A stretch of 64,000 nt of DNA from Phormidium tenue FACHB-886 (GCF_014764505.1 NZ_JACXWX010000019.1:40144-104143), one strand, 5' to 3'. Positions 8,860-18,300 are shown, numbered from the stretch's first letter. The notes: generated by a model not told the origin, from the sequence alone. A program made the numbers and translations.

Positions 8860-9117
8860 TCACTGCTGGTTTATTTCCTGCTGCAGCCATTCATCCACAG
8901 GCTGACCGTCTTTGCGCTGCAGATCGATAACGACCGTCATCACTGAACTAGAGCCAGGAGGCGCGGGCATCTGCCGAAAGGAGATGTTGTAATCATTTGG
9001 GTCTTGCTGGTGTGCCCGGAGCCACTCTTCTACTTTGGCAGTTGCAAAGAAGGCTTGCCCTTGCTCAAACAGGCGAGAAATTTGGAGTTGGAGGCTGTAG
9101 GGATCGAATCGAGGCAT
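8860..9117 (-). CDS. Small conserved-looking protein of unknown function
   Basis: An 85-residue soluble protein. It opens with MPRFDPYSLQLQISRLFEQG, an amphipathic helix-like stretch, and ends with a mixed segment SVMTVVIDLQRKDGQP. It has no membrane segment, signal or metal site, and I do not recognise the family. The gene is convergent with the ATPase gene, 40 bases apart; two 15-base copies of GCGACCTCACTGCTA-like sequence (8839-8867) lie across its stop codon. Codon use and HIP1-poor composition do not stand out from neighbours. Confidence 0.6.
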   Translation of the reverse strand: MPRFDPYSLQLQISRLFEQGQAFFATAKVEEWLRAHQQDPNDYNISFRQMPAPPGSSSVMTVVIDLQRKDGQPVDEWLQQEINQQ

Positions 9118-9291
9118 AAAATCATTGCAACAAGTTCAGCAAAAAATTTAGCAGTATAGCGATTCTCAAGCTTGTAGAGGTTTGCACCAAACCGCTTTCC
9201 TTGAGTCCATGCTATAGCCTCTCTATGGTAATTGCTTTAGTGTATGGGTGGAACGGACAACGATCGCATCTTATTTGAAGAGGTGAACACC

Positions 9292-11007
9292 ATGAATCAA
9301 TGGTTGAAAGCCTACCGACCTCTGTTTGTCGGGTTTCTCCTAGCAGCTCTACTTTTGCTCCATCTAATGGGCTGGACTGAAATTGCGATCGCCCAAACTC
9401 TAGATGATCACACCGGACAGAGCGGCAATGTTCCGAACCCTACAGTGCCGCTATTTGAGCATTTAGGAAACTACAGCCATCCCATTTCTACCCAGAATCC
9501 GCAAGCCCAGCGCTACTTTGACCAAGGGTTAATCTTAGCTTACGGATTCAACCATGCAGAAGCACTGCATTCCTTCCAACACGCTGCCGAACTCGATCGC
9601 ACCTGCGCTATCTGCTATTGGGGGATGGCATATGTCCTTGGACCCAATATCAACGCGGCAATGGAAGATGGAGCCGTGCCAACCGCTTGGCAAACTATTG
9701 AACAGGCAATCCAGTTAAGCGATTACGCCAACCCCAAAGAGCAAGCTTACATCCAGGCACTGGCAACCCGCTACAAGGCTGAACCTGTAGCCGATCGGGC
9801 TGCTCTCAATCTGGACTACGCCAATGCCATGCGCGACGTTGCACAGCGTTACCCGGATGACCCAGACGCACTTACCCTATATGCTGAAGCGCTGATGGAT
9901 ACGACACCCTGGAACTACTGGCAGGAAAATGGTGAACCGAATGCGGCTGGGGCGATCATTCTTGCCACTCTAGAATCGGTGCTGCAAGAGCATCCTGATC
10001 ATGCTGGGGCGCTGCATCTCTATATTCACGCGGTAGAAGCCGAACATCCAGAATTAGCAGCGGCAGCTGCCGATCGTCTGCGTGACCTCAACATCAGCGC
10101 TGGACACCTGATTCACATGCCGGGTCACATTTACATCCGGGTCGGACGCTATCAAGACGCTGTGGTTGCCAATCAGCTAGCGGCAGCAGCAGATGCCCAG
10201 TATGCTCAGCAGCAGCATCCAGAAGGTCTGTATCCACTCGGCTACATGCCGCACAACCATCATTTTCTTTGGTATGCAGCAGTAATGTCAGGGCAGCAAG
10301 CTGTGGCGCTGCAGGCGGCTCATCAAACTGCAGCGCTGGTGGATCAGTCTTTAATCCGGGAAGTAGGGTACGGCACCTTGCAGCATTACGCTGTAATTCC
10401 GCTCTACAACTCCATTAAGTTCGGCAGGTGGAATGAAATTTTGGCACAGCCTGCTCCAGCTGAAGATCTAGTGTATCCAACTGGCGTGTGGCACTTTGCA
10501 CGCGGCATGGCCTATACTGCCCAAGGTCAGCTCCCAGAGGCAACCCAAGAGCTAGAGGTATTAAAAACGATCGCTGCTGATCCTGCTCTGCAGGAGGTGA
10601 CGCTTTGGGAGATCAATACTACTGCCCATCTGCTGCAAATTGGGTCTGAAGTGCTGGCAGGTGAACTGGCGGCAAAGCAGGGAGAGTTTGAGGAAGCGAT
10701 CGCGTCTTTGAAACGTGGTATTGAGCTAGAAGACAGCCTCAACTACGATGAACCAGCTCCCTGGTATTCGCCTGTGCGTCAAGCGTTGGGCGCTGTTCTG
10801 CTGCAGGCAAACCGCCCTGCTGCTGCAGAACAAACCTATCGAGAAGATCTGGAGTTTTACCCTGAAAACGGTTGGTCGCTGTATGGGCTGGCACAGAGCC
10901 TGGAGGCACAAGGCAAAACGATAGACGCTCGAGCAGTGCGGCAGAGATTTGAGCAGGCTTGGGCATCTGCAGATACGCAGCTAACGGCTTCCAGCTTTGA
11001 TAGCTAA
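9292..11007 (+). CDS. Exported TPR-repeat protein
   Basis: A protein of 571 residues with tetratricopeptide-type helices, which act as a protein-binding scaffold. The N-terminus is a signal peptide or anchor (FVGFLLAALLLLHLMGW, about residues 11-27) followed by AIAQT. Near residue 60 it has AQRYFDQGLILAYGFNHAEA and a CAICYWGMAYVLGPNIN motif, typical of a family of secreted TPR proteins that resemble those next to copper or haem enzymes. The two Cys and many His residues (HMPGHIYIRVG, HNHHF) suggest metal binding, which is inference. I chose ATG 9292 because GAAGAGG precedes it by a good distance; an ATG at 9244 has no such site. Confidence 0.75.
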   Translation: MNQWLKAYRPLFVGFLLAALLLLHLMGWTEIAIAQTLDDHTGQSGNVPNPTVPLFEHLGNYSHPISTQNPQAQRYFDQGLILAYGFNHAEALHSFQHAAELDRTCAICYWGMAYVLGPNINAAMEDGAVPTAWQTIEQAIQLSDYANPKEQAYIQALATRYKAEPVADRAALNLDYANAMRDVAQRYPDDPDALTLYAEALMDTTPWNYWQENGEPNAAGAIILATLESVLQEHPDHAGALHLYIHAVEAEHPELAAAAADRLRDLNISAGHLIHMPGHIYIRVGRYQDAVVANQLAAAADAQYAQQQHPEGLYPLGYMPHNHHFLWYAAVMSGQQAVALQAAHQTAALVDQSLIREVGYGTLQHYAVIPLYNSIKFGRWNEILAQPAPAEDLVYPTGVWHFARGMAYTAQGQLPEATQELEVLKTIAADPALQEVTLWEINTTAHLLQIGSEVLAGELAAKQGEFEEAIASLKRGIELEDSLNYDEPAPWYSPVRQALGAVLLQANRPAAAEQTYREDLEFYPENGWSLYGLAQSLEAQGKTIDARAVRQRFEQAWASADTQLTASSFDS

Positions 11008-11070
11008 CCTTGAAACAGTTTTTGCAATGCGAGAGGTTCAGCAGGTTGCAAAGCTGCTCTACCTTCTTGA

Positions 11071-11100
11071 GTTTTTCGCCGCACTTGCGCGGCGAAAAAC
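11071..11100. terminator. Hairpin after TPR gene
   Basis: GTTTTTCGCCGC (11071-11082) pairs exactly with GCGGCGAAAAAC (11089-11100) around a six-base loop. It lies 64 bases after the TPR stop codon. The T run lies at the 5' side on the plus strand, so the transcript would end in A's here; it could serve either strand. Confidence 0.6.
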
Positions 11101-11171
11101 CTATTTGCGATCGATTGAGGCTACCAGTACGATAAATTGGTGCAGTCCTTCAAATTGAGGCTATAGCGTTT

Positions 11172-11783
11172 ATGGTGGCTGGGATAGAAGAATATTTGCA
11201 GGTTAGTGAAGTGATCGACTGGCAACATCCCGAAATCATGGAACGGGCTAAACAAATTGCAACGGGATGTGAAACGCCAGTAGCAATCGCAAAAGCCTGT
11301 TTTGAATGGGTGCGTGATGAAATTTGCCACAGCTATGATTACCAAATGAACCCTGTAACCTGCCGAGCTTCTGATGTTCTTCACCATAAGACAGGATATT
11401 GCTATGCCAAAAGTCATTTACTGGCGGCGTTGCTGCGGGCAAACCATATTCCCGCTGGATTTTGCTATCAGCGATTGAGTATTAATGATCAAGGTGCGCC
11501 ATACAGCCTACATGGCTTCAATGCTATCTATTTAGTTGAAACTGGCTGGTATCGTGTTGATGCCAGAGGAAACCGAGCAGGCGTTGATGCTCAGTTCACC
11601 CCGCCCATAGAGCAGCTAGCGTTTAAGATTCAGTTTCCTGAAGAGGCAGATTTTCAAACCATTTTTGCTGAACCGCTGCAAGTCGTTGTAGAGGCATTGC
11701 AAGCTCAAAGCACATGGGATAGTTTGCTTTGTAATCTGCCAGATGTTCCCTTAGAGTCTGCCCAAAGCTATAGTCTGCTGTGA
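11172..11783 (+). CDS. Transglutaminase-like cysteine protease-fold protein
   Basis: A stand-alone transglutaminase-like domain of 203 residues. The catalytic Cys is in HHKTGYCYAKSHLLAALLR (near residue 79), the His in SLHGFNAIYL (near 117) and the Asp in WYRVDARGNR (near 133), so the triad is complete. Members of this group act as peptidases or amidases; the substrate here is unknown. There is no signal peptide, so it should be cytoplasmic. It stands alone: a hairpin precedes it and a gene-poor stretch follows. Confidence 0.82.
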   Translation: MVAGIEEYLQVSEVIDWQHPEIMERAKQIATGCETPVAIAKACFEWVRDEICHSYDYQMNPVTCRASDVLHHKTGYCYAKSHLLAALLRANHIPAGFCYQRLSINDQGAPYSLHGFNAIYLVETGWYRVDARGNRAGVDAQFTPPIEQLAFKIQFPEEADFQTIFAEPLQVVVEALQAQSTWDSLLCNLPDVPLESAQSYSLL

Positions 11784-12126
11784 TATCAACACAAAGCTTC
11801 TATCGCAACTACCGCAGCGGCTGGGGTAGGGACGTTTGGCGGCTGTGCTCCGTGCGGCACACCACAAAAACTGGCTCTGACGTATGCACGTAGCGCAATA
11901 TTAGGACGATCGCACTTACAAAAGGGTTAAGTAAATGTGCTTGCCTAACTAACGAAAGTGAGTTGGGGTTACTGTCTTTTGTTGATGGATGAGTCAAGAC
12001 GTTTTTCAGAGGTTCTGGATCGCTTGAATTCATAAGATAAGTGCATTAGGGAAACGAAAAGGTTCTTGAACCCGAGCAGGGTTAAGTCCAATTCCAGTTC
12101 AGGATAGCTCTTATTCTCGTTCATCA
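11784..12126. other. Gene-poor region with a worn repeat end
   Basis: This 343-base stretch has no open frame I can support. At 11877-11905 the minus strand reads ATTGCGCTACGTGCATACGT, which matches the end of the dispersed element family found elsewhere in the window; no clear second end was found, so this is probably a worn copy. Confidence 0.45.
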
Positions 12127-12713
12127 ATGCATGTAGTGCAACGGTTTAAAACAGCGCTCAAGAGCGTTTACCCACGCATGTCTGTTATGAGTTCTGTGGA
12201 TGCGTTGACGTGGGAAGCACTGATGGTTTCCAAAAGGCAAAAATTAGGCGTTCAGCGCATGAATTAGCGGTGGCAAATTGCCGATCGCATTAGCAAAATT
12301 ACTCGCCAGATTACAAAAGTGGGTAGGGTGGGCACTGCCCGCTCTACCGACTAATCAAACACCAATCCATTTACCCGAAACAGAACCAGATAAAGGAGAA
12401 CAACCCTGTCTAAGCTATCGATCACCACATCCGTCCTCAGCCACGGTACTGAAACCTGGCGGGTATTGCAACCCGTACGCTTGTCGAGAAGCCGCTTCCG
12501 AGCGTTGGCAGCGTTGGCGAACTAGTTGGCATTCAGCAGGTGTTGAAGGATGGTAACTTTTATCAAGGCGGCGTGGATGAAGAGTTTGGCTCAAAAACCA
12601 AAGTGGCAGTTAGAGCACTTCAGTCCAATTGCCAACTGCCCGTTGATGGAATCATCGGCAACGATACTTGGCAAGCGCTCGTAGAGTTTGCTCGTATTCT
12701 GACTACCATTTAA
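12127..12713 (+). pseudogene. Decayed peptidoglycan-binding-domain gene
   Basis: Three successive pieces in three frames look like one broken protein. Piece one (12127-12267) opens with MHVVQRFKTALKSVYPRM and ends at a stop. Piece two (about 12278-12500) reads ALAKLLARLQKWVGWALPAL and later CLSYRSPHPSSATVLKPG. Piece three (12453-12713) carries a PG_binding_1 domain: GIQQVLKDGNFYQGGVD, EFGSKTKVAVRALQ, then LPVDGIIGNDTWQALVEF. The last piece has no suitable start codon. The domain is known to bind cell-wall peptides and usually sits on wall enzymes or lone binding proteins. The joining of pieces one and two to piece three is my inference; the domain in piece three is clear. Confidence 0.6.
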
Positions 12714-12752
12714 AGCAGTACATCTGCAAACCCCTAACTCAACTAACCTGCA

Positions 12753-13190
12753 ATGCTCAATCAACTCCCAAAATTTTCAACGGCGATCGCCAGTTTCGCT
12801 TTCGGCGCAACCTTGATCGCCAGCCCAGTCCAAGCCGCTATCGTTACCTACAACTTCACCGTTAATGTAACTGAAGGCGCACTGGCAGGACAATCCTACC
12901 GCGGCACCTTTAGCTACGATGATTCGATGCTCAAAGGTACTGGAGCCGAAACGTTGGGCGTTGATCAGGGCTTAACGGTCTGCATGAATTACTTCGGACA
13001 GAATTACACAGCAGCAAACGATCGTGATTATCCCAACTTTCCAAAGCTTGCGTTTGAAAATGGCGAGATTGAATACCTAGACTTCTGGGTACAGCCAAAC
13101 GATCGAGTGGTTTGGTGGAACTTACCAGGATGGGAAGTCGATCTATCCTTGCGGCAATCCGAGGCTGACACTGTTAACTGTCAGGAATAA
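12753..13190 (+). CDS. Small secreted protein of unknown function
   Basis: A 145-residue protein with a signal peptide: a short basic start (MLNQLPKF), a hydrophobic stretch and an SPVQAA cleavage site near residue 29. The mature part begins IVTYNFTVNVTEGALAGQSY and then has GTFSYDDS, a phrase seen in cyanobacterial and proteobacterial exported proteins that often end in a PEP-CTERM anchor. Here the protein stops before any such anchor, and no Val-Pro-Glu-Pro motif is present. It lies 40 bases after the decayed peptidoglycan-binding gene and is followed by a dispersed element, so a truncated PEP-CTERM protein is possible. Function unknown. Confidence 0.6.
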   Translation: MLNQLPKFSTAIASFAFGATLIASPVQAAIVTYNFTVNVTEGALAGQSYRGTFSYDDSMLKGTGAETLGVDQGLTVCMNYFGQNYTAANDRDYPNFPKLAFENGEIEYLDFWVQPNDRVVWWNLPGWEVDLSLRQSEADTVNCQE

Positions 13191-13212
13191 TGAAGCATAT
13201 TAGGATGCTTAA

Positions 13213-13314
13213 ATATGGCGATCCACGCTTAGATTGAAATCTTTTTCTGTGTAAAAGTCCTGTGTAGCGGGGCTTTTACACAGAAACTTGTGCGGGCGTA
13301 TGTGCGTAGTGTGA
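13213..13314. repeat. Dispersed element with inverted ends and hairpin
   Basis: The outer ends (TATGGCGATCCACGC and, read on the minus strand, ATCACACTACGCACATACG) match the ends of related elements at 15.6, 20.4 and 32.5 kb. Inside, 13244-13260 pairs with 13270-13286 to form a 17-bp stem with one G:T pair, built on CTTTTACACAGAAA. Confidence 0.65.
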
Positions 13315-13336
13315 TCAGATGTAGCCCTTTAGTTTT

Positions 13337-13367
13337 GATTAGAAGCCGCTTTGAGCGGCTTCTAATC
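13337..13367. terminator. Perfect 14-bp hairpin between convergent genes
   Basis: GATTAGAAGCCGCT (13337-13350) pairs exactly with 13354-13367 around TTG. It lies between the secreted-protein gene and the convergent pirin gene and could stop transcription from both sides. Confidence 0.7.
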
Positions 13368-13399
13368 GACCCGTTCATCTGAGCAACTAGCGCCATGGC

Positions 13400-14104
13400 T
13401 TATGCTGCCATATCAAACAGCAGCACCTCTGCCTCACTAGAAGCCCCCTGCAGTGTGAGCAGATCTTCATTAGAGATCGCTGCCCCATCTCCTGCAGAAA
13501 GTAGTTGATCGTTCAGCAGCACCGCTCCCCGTGCTACTTGCAGCCAAGCAACTCGTCCTGCAGCTAAGGTATGGCTTAGCTCTGTGCCGTCTTGCAATGA
13601 AGCCGCATAGAGATCGACATCTTGATGAATGGTAACTGAGCCATCCCGGCCGTCGCGAGAGCCAACTAAGCGCAGCGTATTGCGTTTTTCGGCTTCGCTG
13701 AAGGTTTTCTGCTCATAGCCTGGCTCAATGCCTTGCTGCTCTGGCAAAATCCAGATTTGCAGAAAATGGACGGGATCGCTCGTAGAGGCGTTAAATTCGC
13801 TGTGCATAATGCCAGTTCCCGCCGACATCCGCTGCACATCGCCGGGGCGAATCACCGAGCCGTTGCCGATATTGTCTTTGTGCTGTAAGGCTCCCTCCAG
13901 GACATAGGAAATAATTTCCATATCCCGATGCCCATGGGTTCCAAACCCTTTGCTAGGAGTCACTTTGTCTTCGTTAATCACTCTTAGATTGGCAAACCCC
14001 ATATGCTTGGGATCGTAGTAGTTGCCAAATGAAAAAGTGTGACGGCTATCGAGCCAACCAAAGTTTGCAGCACCGCGTTCTTGAGCCGATCGGATGGTAA
14101 TCAT
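13400..14104 (-). CDS. Pirin family protein (YhhW-like, possible quercetinase)
   Basis: A bicupin of 234 residues. The N-terminal cupin has the metal ligands in [14 protein letters not shown] (two His) and [10 protein letters not shown] (His and Glu), so the iron or copper site is intact. The N-terminus [20 protein letters not shown] is the pirin hallmark. Family members include E. coli YhhW with quercetin 2,3-dioxygenase activity; the native substrate in bacteria is mostly unknown. I chose ATG 14104 because GGAGG lies eight bases upstream; a start 27 bases earlier would include that site. It is divergent from a LysR gene, which probably controls it. Confidence 0.9.
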   Translation of the reverse strand: MITIRSAQERGAANFGWLDSRHTFSFGNYYDPKHMGFANLRVINEDKVTPSKGFGTHGHRDMEIISYVLEGALQHKDNIGNGSVIRPGDVQRMSAGTGIMHSEFNASTSDPVHFLQIWILPEQQGIEPGYEQKTFSEAEKRNTLRLVGSRDGRDGSVTIHQDVDLYAASLQDGTELSHTLAAGRVAWLQVARGAVLLNDQLLSAGDGAAISNEDLLTLQGASSEAEVLLFDMAA

Positions 14105-14171
14105 TTTGCATTCCTCCAGTTGAGTGGGCAAATTGCAGGAACACTATTATTATGAATTGAATCTTCAAAAA

Positions 14172-14203
14172 AGACAATATGCTATTTTAGAAACTAATTG
14201 TCT
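14172..14203. promoter_or_regulatory. Probable LysR binding region between pirin and LysR genes
   Basis: AGACAAT (14172-14178) and ATTGTCT (14197-14203) form an inverted repeat with 18 bases between, in the 125-base spacer of the divergent pair. LysR proteins usually bind such imperfect dyads next to the genes they control. No experimental support. Confidence 0.45.
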
Positions 14204-14229
14204 TCATTTAGTCTACAATACTGGAAGAG

Positions 14230-15159
14230 ATGGATAAGTTTGATAGCCTCCGTGCCTTTACTCAAGTCGTGACTGCAGGCGGGTTTGCGGCAGCAGCAAG
14301 AGAGATGGGGTTGTCTCGATCGGCAGTCAACAAACTCGTCATTGCCTTGGAGAACGAACTGGGCGTACAGCTTTTGCACCGCAGTACAAGGGTGGTGACG
14401 CCAACCGAGACTGGACTGGCGTTCTATGAACGCTGCGTGGAGATTCTGGCAAGCCTTGAAGAAGCAGAGCAGGCAATCACGCAGCTTCACGAAGAACCAA
14501 GGGGAAGACTGCGAGTGAATGCGCCCATGACGTTTGGAACGATGCACCTGTCTCCAGCTCTAGCCGAGTTTCTAGCACAATATCCCGATCTACAGGTGCA
14601 GCTAACGCTAAGCGATCGCTTCATTGACCCCATTGAAGAAGGCTTTGATGTTACAGTGCGGATTGCCAAACCGCAAGAAAGCGCTAGTTTAATCGTGCAT
14701 TCGTTAGCACCCGCTCAACGAGTTCTGTGTGCAGCCCCGTCTTATCTAAAATCTCATGGGGTTCCGGCTCACCCAAGCGATCTTCATGCCCATTCCTGTT
14801 TGCACTACGGTCAGCTTGCGGTTGAAAATCAGTGGACGATAGCTGGGACAGATGGAGAGTTTACGATTTCAGTGAATGGCGTATTGTGTTCCAACAACGG
14901 GGAAGTGCTTAAAGATGCGGCGGTTCGCGGTCTGGGAATTACGCTCCTTCCTAAATTTATTATTGAACCAGAACTCCAACAGGGAACGCTGCAGATAGTC
15001 CTGCCGGATTATCATCCATCTGAGCTTTCAATTTACGTAATTTACCCTGTCAATCGACATCTTTCTACTAAAATCCGGCTGCTGGTTAGCTTCCTTCAGG
15101 AACGGTTTGGTGATCCAGCCAAAGCTACCTCTTTGGAAAAGGCAGAGTCAGATGAATAA
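14230..15159 (+). CDS. LysR family transcriptional regulator
   Basis: A 309-residue LysR regulator with the winged helix at residues 1-60 ([20 protein letters not shown], then [20 protein letters not shown]) and a periplasmic-binding-protein-like effector domain at about 90-295. The phrase [20 protein letters not shown] marks the recognition helix; this subgroup is close to the AaeR/DsdC-like regulators often found beside pirin, quinone reductase or SDR genes. It is divergent from the pirin gene and probably activates it in response to an aromatic or quinone compound; that is inference from context. Confidence 0.9.
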   Translation: MDKFDSLRAFTQVVTAGGFAAAAREMGLSRSAVNKLVIALENELGVQLLHRSTRVVTPTETGLAFYERCVEILASLEEAEQAITQLHEEPRGRLRVNAPMTFGTMHLSPALAEFLAQYPDLQVQLTLSDRFIDPIEEGFDVTVRIAKPQESASLIVHSLAPAQRVLCAAPSYLKSHGVPAHPSDLHAHSCLHYGQLAVENQWTIAGTDGEFTISVNGVLCSNNGEVLKDAAVRGLGITLLPKFIIEPELQQGTLQIVLPDYHPSELSIYVIYPVNRHLSTKIRLLVSFLQERFGDPAKATSLEKAESDE

Positions 15160-15379
15160 CTTGCTTAAGATAATAGAGTTTCTGAAAGGATTTTGTGAGA
15201 CCCTGATAAAAACTGGAAAGAGCTTTCTGGCACAAGCTCTGCCTCAGGCGATCGTCTCATGCTTACTATGCTTCACCCCTGATGCATCTAATAAAGACGG
15301 GGACTGGCTTTTCGTAAAATTTGGCATCTCTGCCCGGCAGGTTTGGCAGAGCCAGTACACTGAGCCTTTACGAATGTGA
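15152..15379 (+). CDS. Possible small protein overlapping LysR stop
   Basis: A 75-residue open frame starts at an ATG that overlaps the LysR stop codon (ATGAATAA). It reads [20 protein letters not shown] and includes [10 protein letters not shown] and [17 protein letters not shown] do not recognise it, and no ribosome binding site is clear. Overlapping starts favour translational coupling, but the frame could also be chance. Downstream, another frame reads LSKRFEVASLKLCSFEI to 15506, so this could also be a frameshifted relic. Confidence 0.25.
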   Translation: MNNLLKIIEFLKGFCETLIKTGKSFLAQALPQAIVSCLLCFTPDASNKDGDWLFVKFGISARQVWQSQYTEPLRM

Positions 15380-15945
15380 CGCAGAAGTGCATCGGAACAA
15401 CAAGGACAAGCGTTCATATATCAAAGAATTGAGTAAGCGGTTTGAAGTTGCTTCTCTGAAGCTGTGCAGCTTTGAGATTAACCTGCCGAAGTTGAGGAAA
15501 GTGTGAGGGTGTTGGCAATATTGCGTTCTCTTAAAAATTAGATACACTTTGCAACACTCAAGCCACCCCTTTTGCCCAAAAAACGCTTTTCGTTTGCTGC
15601 TGCTGTCATAGCGCTACGTGCATTCGTTAGGGATAAATCCTTTTTATGTAGAAACTGCGCGTAACGAGGCTTCTATATCAAAAATCTCGATTTAGGCGCG
15701 TAGTGCCATACATCTAAAAGTGATAGGTGCCGATCGCGCTGCCATGCTCAGCTCCCGCTCTTCTACTGGCATTCACTCAAAACGCTGCCAAAAGCTGCCT
15801 CTTCAGCCAGGCTTCAGGATTTAAGTATATTAAGATCATCTAAGTTTGCTGAGTCTGCTAAGTCTGCTTCGAGCTTGCCTTGAATTGGCTTCTTGATTTG
15901 GTCATTTCATCTGCCGCTTCACTGCTCAAAGGAGAGCCTGACGCT
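15380..15945. other. Gene-poor region before the hybrid regulator
   Basis: Apart from the dispersed element at 15609-15710 this stretch holds nothing I can support as a gene. Near 15840-15875 the phrase AAGTNTGCTNAGTCTGCT recurs, an AT-rich short tandem repeat just before the regulator gene and possibly part of its promoter. Confidence 0.4.
15609..15710. repeat. Dispersed element with inverted ends
   Basis: The left end reads TAGCGCTACGTGCATTCGTT and the right end, on the minus strand, TATGGCACTACGCGCC, so the two ends are inverted copies. The inside holds TTTTTATGTAGAA and TTCTATATCAAAAA, an imperfect stem. It matches the elements at 20.3, 20.4 and 32.5 kb. Confidence 0.7.
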
Positions 15946-18300
15946 ATGAGAATCCTGGTTGTAGAAGATGACAAACTGATTGCCAGTGCCTTAACGGAAA
16001 TTCTCTCTAGCCAGAGCTATGCGGTTGAAGTTGCCACTGATGGTCAAGCTGGCTTAGCGCTTGTTGAGGCGTTTGAGTATGACCTAATACTGTTAGATGT
16101 GATGCTGCCCAAGCTAGATGGCATTAGCTTTTGTCGACAGGTGCGATCGCAAGGTTACTCTATGCCGATTCTGCTGCTAACGGGTCGAGAAAGCCATCAC
16201 GATAGAGCAGTTGGGCTGGATGCAGGTGCTGACGATTACTTAGTAAAACCGTTTGATGTAGAAGAGCTGGTTGCTCGCATCCGCGCTCTTTTGCGTCGAG
16301 CCAGTTCCACCTCCCAGCCTGTGTTGGGATGGGGCGATCTTCAGCTTGATCCAAGCCTTCGTGAAGTTACTTATGCAGGCAAATCGCTGTCGTTAACGCC
16401 CAAAGAGTATGCACTGTTAGAATTATTCTTGCGAAATAGCCACCGGGTTTTTAGCTGTGGGGCGATCTTGGAGCATCTGTGGACTTATGAAGACGCTCCT
16501 GGGGAAGAGGCAGTTAGAACTCACATCAAAGGGCTACGGCAACGGCTCAAATCAGGGGGTGCTCCTGCTGATTTTGTTGAGACGGTGTATGGTATCGGCT
16601 ATCGTCTAAAACCACTGCATGCCGAACCTAAGTCTACAGCAAAAAATTCAGAGATCGCAAAAGCTAACGAACCGTTTCAACAGCAAGCGTTAATCAACTT
16701 AGACAATGTTTGGAGCCGATTTAAGGAGCAAGTAAGCGAACAGATCACCGTTCTGGAGCAAGCTGCCTTGCCAAATCCCTTGAGTCAAGAACTGCAACAG
16801 CAAGCAAAGCAGGAGGCTCACAGTCTGGCGGGTTCTTTGGGAACGTTTGGGCTCTCAGAAGGTTCACAGCTTGCTCGAAATATTGAGCACTTACTCAAGA
16901 CTGACAAGATCTTAGACTCTCAGCGGATGCAATTCCGAGAATGGGTGTCTGCTTTACGTCAAACCATTGAGCACCCTTCTGAAACGGAGACAATATCTCC
17001 ATCCCCTGCGCTAGATGAGCGTCCACTGCTGTTGGTAGTCGATCACGATCGACAGCTGGCAGCAGCATTAGTCAATGAAGCAGAAGGCTGGGGGTTTCAA
17101 GGGGTGATCGCGTCTAGCCTGTACATGGCGCAGGATAAACTCTATCGCCATAATCCTAGTGTGGTTTTGCTTGATCCTAGTTTCTCTTCTACGCTTGAGG
17201 ACAGCCTGACGCTGCTGAGAGACCTAGACAGTCGTAAACCTCCCGTGCCTGCGATCGTTCTGAGTTCCCAGACAGGGCTGATCGAGCGGGTTAAGCTGAC
17301 CCGGCAGGGCGGAAAAACCTTCTTGCAGAAGCCTGTTCCAGTGGCGCAGGTGCTAGAAGCGGTGGCGCATCTGGCGCAACAAGCTATCCCTGAAACAGCT
17401 ACAGTGCTAGCAGTCGATGACGACCCAAAAATTCTGGCGATGCTGCAAACCTTGCTCACTCCTTGGGGCTTGAAGGTGGTAACGTTGAACGACCCCAGAA
17501 AATTCTGGGAGATGCTGGAGGTTTATTCACCCGATCTGCTTGTTCTAGATATCGAGATGCCTTATTTGTCTGGCATTGATCTTTGCCAAGTGGTACGAAG
17601 CGATGCTCGCTGGGGTGGGTTGCCTGTCCTGTTTCTGACAGCGCACACTGAGTCCACGGTTGTAAATCAAGTTTTTGCGGTAGGGGCAGATGATTTTGTC
17701 AGTAAGCCGATCGTAGGACCAGAGCTTGTAACCCGCATTGTGAACCGTTTGGAGCGCATTCGGCTGCTGCGTCACATGGCTGAAACTGACCCGCTGACTA
17801 AAGTCGCTAACCGTCATAAGTCAACCCAGGATCTAGAAGAATTTTTGCGTCTTGCCAAACGCCAAAACCAGTCGTTATGCCTGGCTATTTTGGATGTGGA
17901 TTACTTTAAGCAAGTGAACGATCGCTACGGACACACGATGGGAGATGCCGTGCTGCGGCAGATAGGAGGATTGCTGCTACAGTTTTTTCGGAGTGAGGAT
18001 GTGGTGGCACGCTGGGGTGGAGATGAGTTTATCATCGGGCTGTATGGCGCAACGTTAGACGATGCAACTCAGCGATTAACACGGTTGCTCAACGCACTGC
18101 GGCAGAGAGATTTTATGGCTCTAGACCCCAGCATAAAGATAACGGGTACGGCAGGGATAGCTCAATATCCCAAAGATGGGGCTGATTTACAATCGCTCTA
18201 TAGAGCCGCAGATACAGCACTTTACCGAGCTAAACAGGCAGGACGCGATCGCGTTTTTTCAACTGATGCAACACCAGAACTGAGCTTTGTAGAAGGGTAA
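15946..18300 (+). CDS. Hybrid response regulator: REC-wHTH-HPt-REC-REC-GGDEF
   Basis: A 784-residue cytoplasmic signalling protein. Domains in order: receiver 1 (residues 1-115, phosphoacceptor D51 in LLDVMLP, Lys in VKPF); OmpR-type winged helix (about 125-225, LTPKEYALLELFLRN, ending VYGIGYRLKP); HPt (about 240-345, His in QEAHSLAGSLGTFG); receiver 2 (about 363-480, Asp in VLLDPSF); receiver 3 (about 488-610, Asp in LVLDIEMP); GGDEF (about 620-775, RWGGDEF). The GGDEF has an RSED inhibitory site five residues before GGDEF, so it should make cyclic di-GMP with product inhibition. All phosphotransfer residues look intact. I chose ATG 15946, after AAAGGAGAG. It may both bind DNA and make a second messenger. 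It stands alone, with no kinase next to it. Confidence 0.9.
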   Translation: MRILVVEDDKLIASALTEILSSQSYAVEVATDGQAGLALVEAFEYDLILLDVMLPKLDGISFCRQVRSQGYSMPILLLTGRESHHDRAVGLDAGADDYLVKPFDVEELVARIRALLRRASSTSQPVLGWGDLQLDPSLREVTYAGKSLSLTPKEYALLELFLRNSHRVFSCGAILEHLWTYEDAPGEEAVRTHIKGLRQRLKSGGAPADFVETVYGIGYRLKPLHAEPKSTAKNSEIAKANEPFQQQALINLDNVWSRFKEQVSEQITVLEQAALPNPLSQELQQQAKQEAHSLAGSLGTFGLSEGSQLARNIEHLLKTDKILDSQRMQFREWVSALRQTIEHPSETETISPSPALDERPLLLVVDHDRQLAAALVNEAEGWGFQGVIASSLYMAQDKLYRHNPSVVLLDPSFSSTLEDSLTLLRDLDSRKPPVPAIVLSSQTGLIERVKLTRQGGKTFLQKPVPVAQVLEAVAHLAQQAIPETATVLAVDDDPKILAMLQTLLTPWGLKVVTLNDPRKFWEMLEVYSPDLLVLDIEMPYLSGIDLCQVVRSDARWGGLPVLFLTAHTESTVVNQVFAVGADDFVSKPIVGPELVTRIVNRLERIRLLRHMAETDPLTKVANRHKSTQDLEEFLRLAKRQNQSLCLAILDVDYFKQVNDRYGHTMGDAVLRQIGGLLLQFFRSEDVVARWGGDEFIIGLYGATLDDATQRLTRLLNALRQRDFMALDPSIKITGTAGIAQYPKDGADLQSLYRAADTALYRAKQAGRDRVFSTDATPELSFVEG

